Of a stretch of 35,654 nt of DNA, positions 7,566-14,870 are shown one piece after another; positions within the stretch are counted from its first letter, which is position 1, and each line of letters starts with the position of its first letter. The DNA comes from an uncultured Odoribacter sp. (lineage in GTDB: Bacteria; Bacteroidota; Bacteroidia; Bacteroidales; Marinifilaceae). The position numbers and the translations under genes were made by a program. The stretch is taken from assembly GCA_900544025.1 (NCBI GenBank), contig UQTM01000031.1, positions 1-35,654 of the forward strand, read 5' to 3'. A model generated the notes under the pieces. It saw only the letters and a list, made by a program, of their open reading frames with translations. It was not told the DNA's origin and did not search any database.

Positions 7566-7573
7566 TATCTTTG
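7566..7573 (+). promoter_or_regulatory. -7 promoter box for the PCMD lipoprotein operon
   Basis: TATCTTTG is a perfect TAnnTTTG, 33 bp before the ATG at 7607. An upstream TTG at 7540-7542 is 23 bp away, slightly long for a -33 box. Confidence 0.55.
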
Positions 7574-7606
7574 TGGCGGAAAGAATGGACGTAAAATTAA
7601 AAATGT

Positions 7607-8749
7607 ATGAAGAAATTATTTTTGTATCTGCCTTTACTTTTATTAGGAACGTCTTGTATTCAGGATGAGCCTTTAAATGCAGAAGCGGATATATTGACTT
7701 GTGTCGTAAAAAATGAGCAAGGTAAAGTAGATATAAACATCAAAGGCGATGCCCTTGTGTCGAATACACGGGTGATGGCGTTGGCGCTTCCCCGTATCGA
7801 TTTGAAAAAATTAGCCCCGGAATTTACAATTACTCCGGGAGCGACGATCGAGCCGGCGAGCGGTACGGTGCTCGATTTCTCACAGCCTCAGAAATATACG
7901 GTGACCTCACAGGATGGGAACTGGGAAAAAGTATATATGGTTAGCGTAGATACTTCTGAAATTACCACGAACTACCAGTTCGAGTTATACGAAACACCGA
8001 AAAAATATGAAGTGTTTTATGAGGAAGTGCCGACAGAAGCAGGAACGATCAAACAATATATCTGGGCATCCGGCAATCCCGGATTTGCTTTAACCGGAGT
8101 GGCTTCTTCTCCGAAAGAATTTCCAACCATATCCGTGGACGAAGGGTATCAGGGAAAGGGTTTAAAGTTGGTGACAAAAAGCACAGGCTTATTTGGAGAA
8201 ACGGTGAAAATGCCGATAGCGGCCGGAAATCTTTTTATCGGTAGTTTTGATGTAGGGAATGCCATGAAGGAACCTTTAAAAGCCACGCTCTTCGGGTTGC
8301 CGTTCGGGAAAAAGCCGGTCAAATTCAAAGGGCGTTATGTATATAAAAGAGGGGCTCCTTTTATTATCAAAAATTCGTCGGGCGATAAGCAAGAAGTTCC
8401 CGGCCGGGAAGATATCGGAGATATATATGCCGTGCTTTACGATGCGGAAAATGGTTCGTTGAACGGAGAGAATGTATTGAGCAGCGACCGGATCATCGCT
8501 TTGGCAAGGGTCGATAATATGAAAGTGACCGATGCAAACACTCCGGTGAGCAGTGAGGTGTACGAAAAATTTGAAATATCTTTTGATTACGATTCTTATA
8601 GAGGGACTTGTCCTTTCGTGGAAGAAAAGTCGAAAGCTTACCGATACAATTTAGCAGTTGTATTTACGTCCAGCCGGGACGGTGCGTATTTTGCAGGGGC
8701 GCTCGGAAGTACCTTGTACGTGGACGATGTAGAAGTCATTTGTGAATAA
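7607..8749 (+). CDS. PCMD-domain outer-membrane lipoprotein
   Basis: A 380-residue secreted lipoprotein. It opens with a signal peptide MKKLFLYLPLLLLGTSC whose lipobox ends at Cys17, predicting lipid attachment and delivery to the outer membrane or cell surface. Residues about 30-115 resemble the small beta-sandwich domain often found in front of the PCMD domain (putative carbohydrate metabolism domain, PF13201), which I place at about 120-379. The 'carbohydrate' role of PCMD rests on structure, not biochemistry. The beta-barrel gene starts 6 bp after the stop, so the two form a surface pair. An ATG at 7603 is in another frame and is not used. No SusC/SusD partner is nearby. Confidence 0.8.
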   Translation: MKKLFLYLPLLLLGTSCIQDEPLNAEADILTCVVKNEQGKVDINIKGDALVSNTRVMALALPRIDLKKLAPEFTITPGATIEPASGTVLDFSQPQKYTVTSQDGNWEKVYMVSVDTSEITTNYQFELYETPKKYEVFYEEVPTEAGTIKQYIWASGNPGFALTGVASSPKEFPTISVDEGYQGKGLKLVTKSTGLFGETVKMPIAAGNLFIGSFDVGNAMKEPLKATLFGLPFGKKPVKFKGRYVYKRGAPFIIKNSSGDKQEVPGREDIGDIYAVLYDAENGSLNGENVLSSDRIIALARVDNMKVTDANTPVSSEVYEKFEISFDYDSYRGTCPFVEEKSKAYRYNLAVVFTSSRDGAYFAGALGSTLYVDDVEVICE

Positions 8750-8755
8750 TTGAGT

Positions 8756-9544
8756 ATGAAAAGAATGAATAAATTAAGAGGTGTTTGCTTATTCGTGTTT
8801 TTGGGATTGTCATCGATGACTTTTGCAGAAAACTCGGGAACATCGAGCGGGCTGATCTGGTCGGCATTGAGAGGATTGGAATACCGGGTAAAAGCAGGTT
8901 TTAACTTCGGGGGAATTTCACCGCTTCCGCTTCCCGGTGAAATTCGGGAAATCAAAAGTTTCCGTCCGGGAATGCAAATCGCCATAGAGGGAGATGTTAT
9001 TAAATGGTTTAATTCGGACTGGGCTTTGCTTATGGGAATCCGTCTCGAAAATAAAGGAATGAAGACCGATGCCCGGGTAAAGAATTACCACATGGACATG
9101 ATCTCGAACGATCCTGAAAATCCGGGACATTTGGTGGGAGCGTGGACAGGATATGTGAAAACCAATGTAAAAAATTCTTACCTGACCTTTCCGATTCAGG
9201 CACTTTATAAGGTGTCGAAACGTTGGGAATTGAAGGCAGGTCCCTATTTATCGCTGGTTGCTTCCCGCGATTTTTCAGGGAGTGCATACGACGGCTATAT
9301 CCGGGAAGGTGACCCAACCGGAGATAAGGCTACCGTGAGCGAAGCGACTTACGATTTTTCGAAGGATTTACGCCGCTTTCAATGGGGTGTGGATGTGGGA
9401 ACGGAATGGAAAGCGTATAGGCATCTGAATGTATATGCCGACCTTACCTGGGGGTTAAACTCGATTTTTAAAAAAGGGTTTGAGAGTGTGAGTTTCGATA
9501 TGTATTGTATCTATCTGAATATCGGTTTCGGTTATGTATTTTAA
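8756..9544 (+). CDS. Outer-membrane beta-barrel protein (PorT-like)
   Basis: A 262-residue protein with a signal peptide (MKRMNKLRGVCLFVFLGLSSMTFA, cleavage likely after FA) followed by alternating amphipathic beta-strands and an aromatic C-terminus (FGYVF) typical of outer-membrane barrels. Strand pairs such as YRVKAGFNFGG, WALLMGIRLENKG, SYLTFPIQALYKV and WELKAGPYLSL match the Bacteroidetes 'outer membrane protein beta-barrel' family (PF13568). The frame extends to a TTG at 8750, but the ATG at 8756 gives a proper signal peptide. Probably co-transcribed with the PCMD lipoprotein before it and ended by the terminator at 9620. The barrel may anchor or partner that lipoprotein (inference). Confidence 0.82.
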   Translation: MKRMNKLRGVCLFVFLGLSSMTFAENSGTSSGLIWSALRGLEYRVKAGFNFGGISPLPLPGEIREIKSFRPGMQIAIEGDVIKWFNSDWALLMGIRLENKGMKTDARVKNYHMDMISNDPENPGHLVGAWTGYVKTNVKNSYLTFPIQALYKVSKRWELKAGPYLSLVASRDFSGSAYDGYIREGDPTGDKATVSEATYDFSKDLRRFQWGVDVGTEWKAYRHLNVYADLTWGLNSIFKKGFESVSFDMYCIYLNIGFGYVF

Positions 9545-9619
9545 GGCATAAAGCCTGTAAAGTCTTTTGCCGGGAACGATCTCCGGAATCAGACGTTGCT
9601 TTATTTAACGATAGAATAT

Positions 9620-9659
9620 CGGGAGTGCCGGTTTGTTCGGGGTACTCCCGTTTTATTTT
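9620..9659 (+). terminator. Terminator of the lipoprotein/beta-barrel operon
   Basis: CGGGAGTGCC pairs with GGGTACTCCCG (10 bp, one G-T) and is followed by TTTTATTTTG. It separates the surface-protein pair from the glycan cluster. It also shows that the open frame running back to 9596 in the next gene is not translated from its beginning. Confidence 0.8.
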
Positions 9660-9690
9660 GTAAGGATTTTTTCTTTTTAGGGAAGATTCA

Positions 9691-9698
9691 TACTTTTG
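9691..9698 (+). promoter_or_regulatory. -7 promoter box for the glycan transferase gene
   Basis: TACTTTTG is a perfect TAnnTTTG, 23 bp upstream of the ATG at 9722 and directly behind the terminator. No TTG lies at -33, only a T-rich stretch. Confidence 0.5.
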
Positions 9699-9721
9699 TG
9701 AAACGAACGAACACCTCTGAA

Positions 9722-10927
9722 ATGAAAAAAACAATCGCTTTCTGGATAAAGGCGTTGGCTTATGCGGCCGGTTACCTTTTCTATCCTTTTTCTTTTCTTT
9801 TTCCACGAAGCCGGGAAGTGTGGATTTTCGGCAGTTTCCGGGGAGCGTTCAATCAAAACTCCAAATATTTATTTATCTATGTTTCGGAACAGGTTCCGGA
9901 AATTTGTGCGGTGTGGATCAGTTATAAGAGTGCTGTTGTCCGGGAAATCCGTTCTAAAGGATTGAAGGCATATTCGCTTTTTTCATTGCCGGGATTGTAT
10001 TATGCTTTGCGGGGGAAATATTATTTTTTCAATGATTACAGTTCCGATATATGTTATTTTACTTCCGGAGGGACGGTGAAGGTGAATCTTTGGCATGGCG
10101 TGGGACTGAAAAAAATAGAATTTTGCATAGAGAACGGGCCGCTTGCCGACCGTTATGTGCGTAAGACTTTTCGGGAAAGATATTTTTATCCTTTTGTATA
10201 TCAGCGTCCCGATTATTTTTTATCGTCCACAGATTTCCAGTCTGTGAAATTTGCCCGGGCTTTCCGTATTCCTTTGGAGAAATGCCTGAATCTGGGTTAT
10301 CCCCGGAACGATGTTTTGTTGTGGGAAGAAAAACAGAGGCAAAATTTTATCGACCGGTACGAACCTCGGGTTACCCGGGAATTGATCGACCGGATTCGCG
10401 GGTATAAGAAAATATATCTTTATATGCCGACCTGGCGCGATTCCCAGAAAGAGTTGTTTTCTGCCCATCTGGATGTGGAAAAACTGAACGGTTTTATGCA
10501 GGAAACGGATAGCTTATTCCTTTTTAAGCCGCACCCCATTATGAAAATCGCTCCGGACGTTTTCGGGCAAAGTTCCCATTTGATGTTGCTGGACTCTCAT
10601 GTGGATATTTATACCCTTTTGCCCTATACCCAGGTACTTATTACGGATTATTCTTCCATTCTGTACGACTATTTATTGATGGAGGATAAAGATGTTATCC
10701 TGTATCTGTACGATTACAAGACGTATGTCCGGGAAAGGGATTTTAATTATCCTTTTTTAGAGAATGTGGCCGGCTCGGTGGTGTATGACTTCGAGGCTTT
10801 GTTGCAGGTGATGAAAAGCGGAGATTATGACCGGAGCAATTATGTCTCGATTAACGAACGTTTTTGGGGAGATTACCGGGGAGATGCGGCAGCCGCTATT
10901 GTGAAAAGGCTAAGCCTATATAAATGA
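9722..10927 (+). CDS. CDP-glycerol/CDP-ribitol:polyol-phosphate transferase (TagB/TagF family)
   Basis: A 401-residue member of the CDP-glycerol glycerophosphotransferase family (PF04464), which moves glycerol-3-phosphate or ribitol-5-phosphate from a CDP donor onto a glycan or growing polymer at the inner membrane face. Family motifs are intact: FGSFRGAFNQNSKYL (36-50), LWHGVGLKK (123-131), GYPRNDVLL (192-200), YMPTWRDS (234-241), KPHP (269-272) and ITDYSSILYDYLL (307-319). The hydrophobic N-terminus (8-28) suggests membrane association. The ATG at 9722 is chosen because a terminator and a promoter lie over the earlier in-frame codons. A capsule glycosyltransferase follows after 10 bp. The Bcs1-like CDP-ribitol synthase 4 kb downstream suggests ribitol phosphate as the substrate (inference). 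Such genes are best known from Gram-positive teichoic acid and some Gram-negative capsule loci. Confidence 0.9.
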   Translation: MKKTIAFWIKALAYAAGYLFYPFSFLFPRSREVWIFGSFRGAFNQNSKYLFIYVSEQVPEICAVWISYKSAVVREIRSKGLKAYSLFSLPGLYYALRGKYYFFNDYSSDICYFTSGGTVKVNLWHGVGLKKIEFCIENGPLADRYVRKTFRERYFYPFVYQRPDYFLSSTDFQSVKFARAFRIPLEKCLNLGYPRNDVLLWEEKQRQNFIDRYEPRVTRELIDRIRGYKKIYLYMPTWRDSQKELFSAHLDVEKLNGFMQETDSLFLFKPHPIMKIAPDVFGQSSHLMLLDSHVDIYTLLPYTQVLITDYSSILYDYLLMEDKDVILYLYDYKTYVRERDFNYPFLENVAGSVVYDFEALLQVMKSGDYDRSNYVSINERFWGDYRGDAAAAIVKRLSLYK

Positions 10928-10937
10928 AATAAGAATT

Positions 10938-11858
10938 ATGGCAGGATTGGTTAATCTTTTGAAAACGAAAGGGCTTTCATATTGTTACAAACAAGTGAAA
11001 AGCAGGTTTTGGCTGAACGACAAGCAGGTGCTGAATTTTGCCAATATGCTCGGGTTATACGATTATTTACAGAAATACAGCTACGTGCTGGAGCAACCTT
11101 TGAAGCCTGCCGGAAAGCCTAATCCTTTTCCGGATAAAGTATGGGTATGCTGGTTGCAGGGGATGGAACAGGCTCCTGCAGTCGTGAAAAAATGCGTAGA
11201 AACCATTTACAGGCATGCAGGCGGGGAAGACCGGGTGATTGTGTTGAGCGAGCAAAATATGTCGGATTACATTCAAATGCCTGCCGATTTGTTGGAAAAA
11301 TGGAAGAAGGGAATTATTTCCAATACTCATTTTTCCGATCTGTTACGGCTGGCTCTTTTGGTGGAATATGGCGGGGTTTGGATCGATTCCACCAGTTACC
11401 TTACAGAAGACCTGCCCGACGATGTGGTGGAGGCGGATTTGTTTTGCTTTAAAGCGGGACCGATCGCTAAAATCATTGCCTCGAACTGGTTTTTCGCAGC
11501 AAAGCCCCACCATGAAGTATTGGAGAAAACCCGGAATCTTTTATACGAATATTGGAGAAAAGAGAATAAGTTGGTGGCATACAGCATATTTCACCCTTTC
11601 TTCACGATGGCGGTAGAATCGACCCCGGCCTGCCGGGAAGCCTGGCAGCGGGTGCCTTCGTTCAACGATATGAATGCCAAAGTACTGTCGGACGAATTAT
11701 TTACGCCATACTCGCCTGAAAGATGGAAGCAAATCTGCCGTTTTTCTTTCGTGCATAAGTTATCCTATAAATACGGTGAGGAGGAATACCGGAAACCGGG
11801 TACTTTTTATGCTATGTTGCTTCAGGATAAGCTGAAAAACATTTGGACCTGGCAATAA
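10938..11858 (+). CDS. Capsular polysaccharide synthesis glycosyltransferase (Caps_synth/GT32-like)
   Basis: A 306-residue sugar transferase. The hallmark is the region NTHFSDLLRLALLVEYGG followed by VWIDST (129-152), the metal/nucleotide-sugar site shared by capsular polysaccharide synthesis proteins (PF05704) and GT32 enzymes; WVCWLQGMEQAP (69-80) is the family's first beta-strand motif. The protein looks cytosolic or peripheral, with no signal peptide. It is probably co-transcribed with the TagB/F-like transferase and ends convergently with the three GT2 genes, 22 bp from the next stop. Donor and acceptor cannot be read from sequence. Confidence 0.85.
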   Translation: MAGLVNLLKTKGLSYCYKQVKSRFWLNDKQVLNFANMLGLYDYLQKYSYVLEQPLKPAGKPNPFPDKVWVCWLQGMEQAPAVVKKCVETIYRHAGGEDRVIVLSEQNMSDYIQMPADLLEKWKKGIISNTHFSDLLRLALLVEYGGVWIDSTSYLTEDLPDDVVEADLFCFKAGPIAKIIASNWFFAAKPHHEVLEKTRNLLYEYWRKENKLVAYSIFHPFFTMAVESTPACREAWQRVPSFNDMNAKVLSDELFTPYSPERWKQICRFSFVHKLSYKYGEEEYRKPGTFYAMLLQDKLKNIWTWQ

Positions 11859-11880
11859 GGCCGGGAGAGAAAACTAAAAT

Positions 11881-12720
11881 TCAATGATAGACTTTCCCGC
11901 CTCTCCCGCATAATCCGTGATAAACACCTAAGAATAAAGCCTTTAATTTAGAAATTTTGTGATCTTCAAAAAGGATTATTTTGATAGTCCTGTAAAATAG
12001 GGTATAAGTGTAGAATTTCCTTTTAGGCCCGCAGGCAGCTAAAAGTTGTTCAGGGTATTGCCTGTAAACCAGAAACCAGTTCCTGACAATATAATAAGTT
12101 CTCAAAGCCGAATAGTTAATGGTGACGATACCCCACCGATTCACTTTTTTATAGCCTAATTGGTGATTTAATACGATGGGTGAAACCTGAACAATCCGGT
12201 AATGTTTGTTCCGTATCCTGAAACAATATTCCGAATCGACCAGATCGATAAATAACTCTTCCGAGAAAAAGCCACAGGTCTGAAGAACACTTGTTTTAAC
12301 GATAGAGCCGGAAGTCATGGTAATTTCTTTGTCGAGGAGCTCTGCCGATTTGATATTTTTATAGGCGGGCGTCCATAATCCGATATCGTCCCGGTCGTTT
12401 TGACTGACAATTTCGAGGTATTTCGGGAAATCGCCCAGTGAAAACGAGCTATCCTGATCCATTGTCAGAACGTATTCGTAACCGTGTCCGATAGCCCATT
12501 GTGCAATCGTATTGAGGTCTTTGGCAATACCTTCGTTGTCTCCTGTGGTGCGTATGATAATTTTTTCCTGCCCTTTAAAGAAATCCGCAACCCGGCTTTT
12601 TTCTTTCGGGGTATTTTCCCAGATAAACAGAAAATCGAGCTGTTCGAGATAGGTTGAAATATTGGCTTGTAATTTTTTTAAGTCAGGGAAATAGGTGGTT
12701 ACAACTCCAATGATATTCAT
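11881..12720 (-). CDS. GT2 glycosyltransferase, rhamnosyltransferase-like
   Basis: A 279-residue GT-A fold enzyme. It opens with NIIGVVTTYFPDLKKLQANI, has the nucleotide-sugar region GDNEGIAKDLNTIAQWA (60-76), and the metal-binding MDQDSSF (87-93), a pattern common in rhamnosyltransferases of O-antigen and exopolysaccharide clusters. The frame is open back to 12831, but residues before the ATG at 12720 are unlike the family and overlap the upstream gene, so 12720 is the start. It is the last gene of a three-GT2 minus-strand unit. The actual sugar is not readable. Confidence 0.85.
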   Translation of the reverse strand: MNIIGVVTTYFPDLKKLQANISTYLEQLDFLFIWENTPKEKSRVADFFKGQEKIIIRTTGDNEGIAKDLNTIAQWAIGHGYEYVLTMDQDSSFSLGDFPKYLEIVSQNDRDDIGLWTPAYKNIKSAELLDKEITMTSGSIVKTSVLQTCGFFSEELFIDLVDSEYCFRIRNKHYRIVQVSPIVLNHQLGYKKVNRWGIVTINYSALRTYYIVRNWFLVYRQYPEQLLAACGPKRKFYTYTLFYRTIKIILFEDHKISKLKALFLGVYHGLCGRGGKVYH

Positions 12721-12758
12721 GGCATGAAGAAATAATAGAGAAATACGGTTAATGTCGT

Positions 12759-13799
12759 TTACAATGTCTTTGTTCTGTGATTCCGGTCGGCTATTCTTTT
12801 TGAAAACCGGAGATTGAGCAGCAGAAAGCACAATTTCGTTATCCGGTATTTCCTTAGCTGTTTGAAATTTCGAAAGGAAAAGAAATTTCTGAGAGCCTGT
12901 TGCAAAACGGAATTATTCCTGATCTTCGATAATTCTGCAAATGCCTGTTTCACGCTTTTATGCCGCAGTTCATTGCGGAACGCAGAATACAGAGTAAGTA
13001 AAACTCCATCGGAATACGGCAAAGATTCCCGTTCCGATATTCCGTGGTTTTCCAGAAAACGATGCACGAACAACAGGTAATTGATGACCAGGTCGATCGA
13101 GCGGAATGTATAGTTGCTTCCGGCGCTTCCCTTGTGGTAAATGTGATAATAGAAAGCCTCCGGCACAACGGTAATTTTCCGGGCATGATAATAGGCTCCG
13201 ATCAGGAAGACCCGGTCTTCGAACGTGATTTTCCGGTTGTCCGGGAAAATAAGATGGTGATCGAAAAGGAATTGCCTTCTATAAATCTGATTCCAGATCA
13301 GCCCGTTGGATGTAATCGCTCTTCTATTCTTTTTATAACGGGGACCACTGATCAAATAAGAGAACGAATGTTGCAGAAAATGCGGATCGTCTGCCGGAAA
13401 GCCGAAGAACGAACATTCTTTTTCGGATTTCCCGTAAAAATCGCTTACGACGATGTCTGCATCGGTTTCTTTTGCCTTTGCGTACATTTTCTCGAACATA
13501 TCCAATTCGGAATAATCGTCGTGGTCAGAAAAGCTGATGTATTCGCCGGAGGCTTTTTTTAAGCCTTCGTTCCGGCTTAAGCCGATATGGAGATTGTGTG
13601 GATTGCGTACGATTACGATACGCTCGTCCCGGCCGGCATATTCTTCGGCTATCCGGTCGCTGCCGTCGGTAGGGCAATCCAATATCAGAATAATCTCTAT
13701 TTCTTTTAGAGTCTGGTGGATTAATGTGTCCAGCCTTTTCTTGAAAAAAGCTCCGGCATTGTAAACCGGGACAATAACGCTTATCTTGGGATGAGGCAT
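12759..13799 (-). CDS. GT2 family glycosyltransferase
   Basis: A 346-residue GT2 enzyme (PF00535). The N-terminal Rossmann-type start ISVIVPVYNAGAFFKKRLDTL (6-26), the LDCPTDGSDRIAEEY segment (40-54), LSRNEGLKKASGEYISFSDHDD (74-95; the metal triad is SDHDD) and the downstream EDRVFLIGAYYHA acceptor-site motif are all present. The C-terminal 80 or so residues are helical and basic, possibly for membrane contact. The middle gene of the three-GT2 unit: 22 bp after the one upstream, 38 bp before the next. It adds one sugar to the cluster's product; which one is unknown. Confidence 0.9.
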   Translation of the reverse strand: MPHPKISVIVPVYNAGAFFKKRLDTLIHQTLKEIEIILILDCPTDGSDRIAEEYAGRDERIVIVRNPHNLHIGLSRNEGLKKASGEYISFSDHDDYSELDMFEKMYAKAKETDADIVVSDFYGKSEKECSFFGFPADDPHFLQHSFSYLISGPRYKKNRRAITSNGLIWNQIYRRQFLFDHHLIFPDNRKITFEDRVFLIGAYYHARKITVVPEAFYYHIYHKGSAGSNYTFRSIDLVINYLLFVHRFLENHGISERESLPYSDGVLLTLYSAFRNELRHKSVKQAFAELSKIRNNSVLQQALRNFFSFRNFKQLRKYRITKLCFLLLNLRFSKRIADRNHRTKTL

Positions 13800-13821
13800 A
13801 ACGGCTCTGAAATTTAAAGGA

Positions 13822-14736
13822 TCATTTTAGATGTTTGGTTACCAGACCTTTGCTGACATACCAACGGAATACGATCAAGCGCCATCCTTTCCGGAAACGG
13901 AGTGTGAGCCAATAACCGAAACACATCGCCCAGCTTACGCCCCATTTCAGAACTTCCCGGAAAAGGCTTTTAAGATAGGTTGTGGAAGAAATGTCTTTGG
14001 AACGAATCCTTTCGCTATATCCTATTCCTATTGCCTGACGGCGGAAATGGTCGAACGACAGGCGTTTGTCGGGGATAACATGCTGCACGACGGCATCCGG
14101 GATATAATATACCTTTTCGCCCGCTGCTATGATTTTCAGGAAGAGGTCTTTTTCTTCCGCTCCTTCCAGCTTATCGCCCCGCCGTCCTAACTTGACATTG
14201 AAGTTTCCATAAGCCTGTATCGTTTTTCTTCGGAAAGCCATGTTCGCCCCGATCGGAAATTTCTTTTTGAACAGACAAACCCGATCGCCTAAATCGATCA
14301 CAGACATGAGCGACATCAATATATCGGGCAACCAGTCCGGGCGCTTGCTCTCGAACAGGGGATATATCCTGCCGCCTGCCGCAGCAGCATCCGGAGTGGA
14401 TTCGAAAAAACGGATCAGGTTTTGGAGATAGTCAGGAGCGGCGAAAGCATCGTCGTCGATAAAAACCAGAATATCGCTTTGCGCTTCATCGATCCCTCTG
14501 TTCCGGGCGAAAGAAAGTCCTTGCCGGGATTCGGTCATATACCTGAAATTCAATTCCGGATGTGTATCCTGAAATTCCCGGCATACTTCGGGAGTGCCGT
14601 CCCCGCTGTTGTTATCGATAAGCAATATCTCAAAGTCCTGACAAGGCACCGACTGGGCGGCCAGGGCCGCGAGGGTACGGGGAAGATAGGCAACCCGGTT
14701 ATAAGTGCAGATAATGACAGAAACTTTAGGGTTCAT
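13822..14736 (-). CDS. GT2 family glycosyltransferase
   Basis: A 304-residue GT2 enzyme opening MNPKVSVIICTYNRVAYLPRTL, with LLIDNNSGDGT (38-48), LSFARNRGIDEAQSDILVFIDDD (74-96; metal-binding DDD) and PIGANMAFRR, the acceptor-side motif. The C-terminal part (about 255-295) carries a hydrophobic stretch (WGVSWAMCFGYWLTL). The frame is open to an ATG at 14769, but a very good promoter -7 box (14758-14765) lies inside that extension, so the mRNA begins after it and 14736 is the start, with a leader of only about 15 nt. First gene of the minus-strand unit, divergent from the CDP-ribitol enzyme gene. Confidence 0.9.
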   Translation of the reverse strand: MNPKVSVIICTYNRVAYLPRTLAALAAQSVPCQDFEILLIDNNSGDGTPEVCREFQDTHPELNFRYMTESRQGLSFARNRGIDEAQSDILVFIDDDAFAAPDYLQNLIRFFESTPDAAAAGGRIYPLFESKRPDWLPDILMSLMSVIDLGDRVCLFKKKFPIGANMAFRRKTIQAYGNFNVKLGRRGDKLEGAEEKDLFLKIIAAGEKVYYIPDAVVQHVIPDKRLSFDHFRRQAIGIGYSERIRSKDISSTTYLKSLFREVLKWGVSWAMCFGYWLTLRFRKGWRLIVFRWYVSKGLVTKHLK

Positions 14737-14757
14737 ATAGGTAACGCTTTGGATTGG

Positions 14758-14789
14758 CAAAGGTATCATAATGACAGTAATTTGCCAAA
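14758..14789 (-). promoter_or_regulatory. Promoter of the three-GT2 operon
   Basis: On the minus strand TTTG (14786-14789), a 20-bp spacer, then TACCTTTG (14758-14765): a full match to the Bacteroidetes housekeeping promoter. It decides the start of the adjacent gene (14736, not 14769). Confidence 0.78.
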
Positions 14790-14795
14790 TTAATG

Positions 14796-14825
14796 TTGGA
14801 GGTTGAGCTATTATTTCTAATTTTG
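14796..14825 (+). promoter_or_regulatory. Promoter of the bifunctional CDP-ribitol enzyme gene
   Basis: TTG (14796-14798), a 19-bp spacer, then TAATTTTG (14818-14825), a perfect -7 box, 45 bp before the ATG at 14871. It is back to back with the GT2 operon promoter; the two -33 elements are only 6 bp apart. Confidence 0.68.
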
Positions 14826-14870
14826 TATGCAGTACGGCGGATGCCGGAATAATTTAATTGATCCTATCGC

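Noticed and set aside
11862..11908. Possible terminator between the convergent glycosyltransferase genes (CGGGAGAG / CTCTCCCG)
   Set aside because: The 31-nt loop and a right arm inside coding sequence make it weak; no T tract follows.
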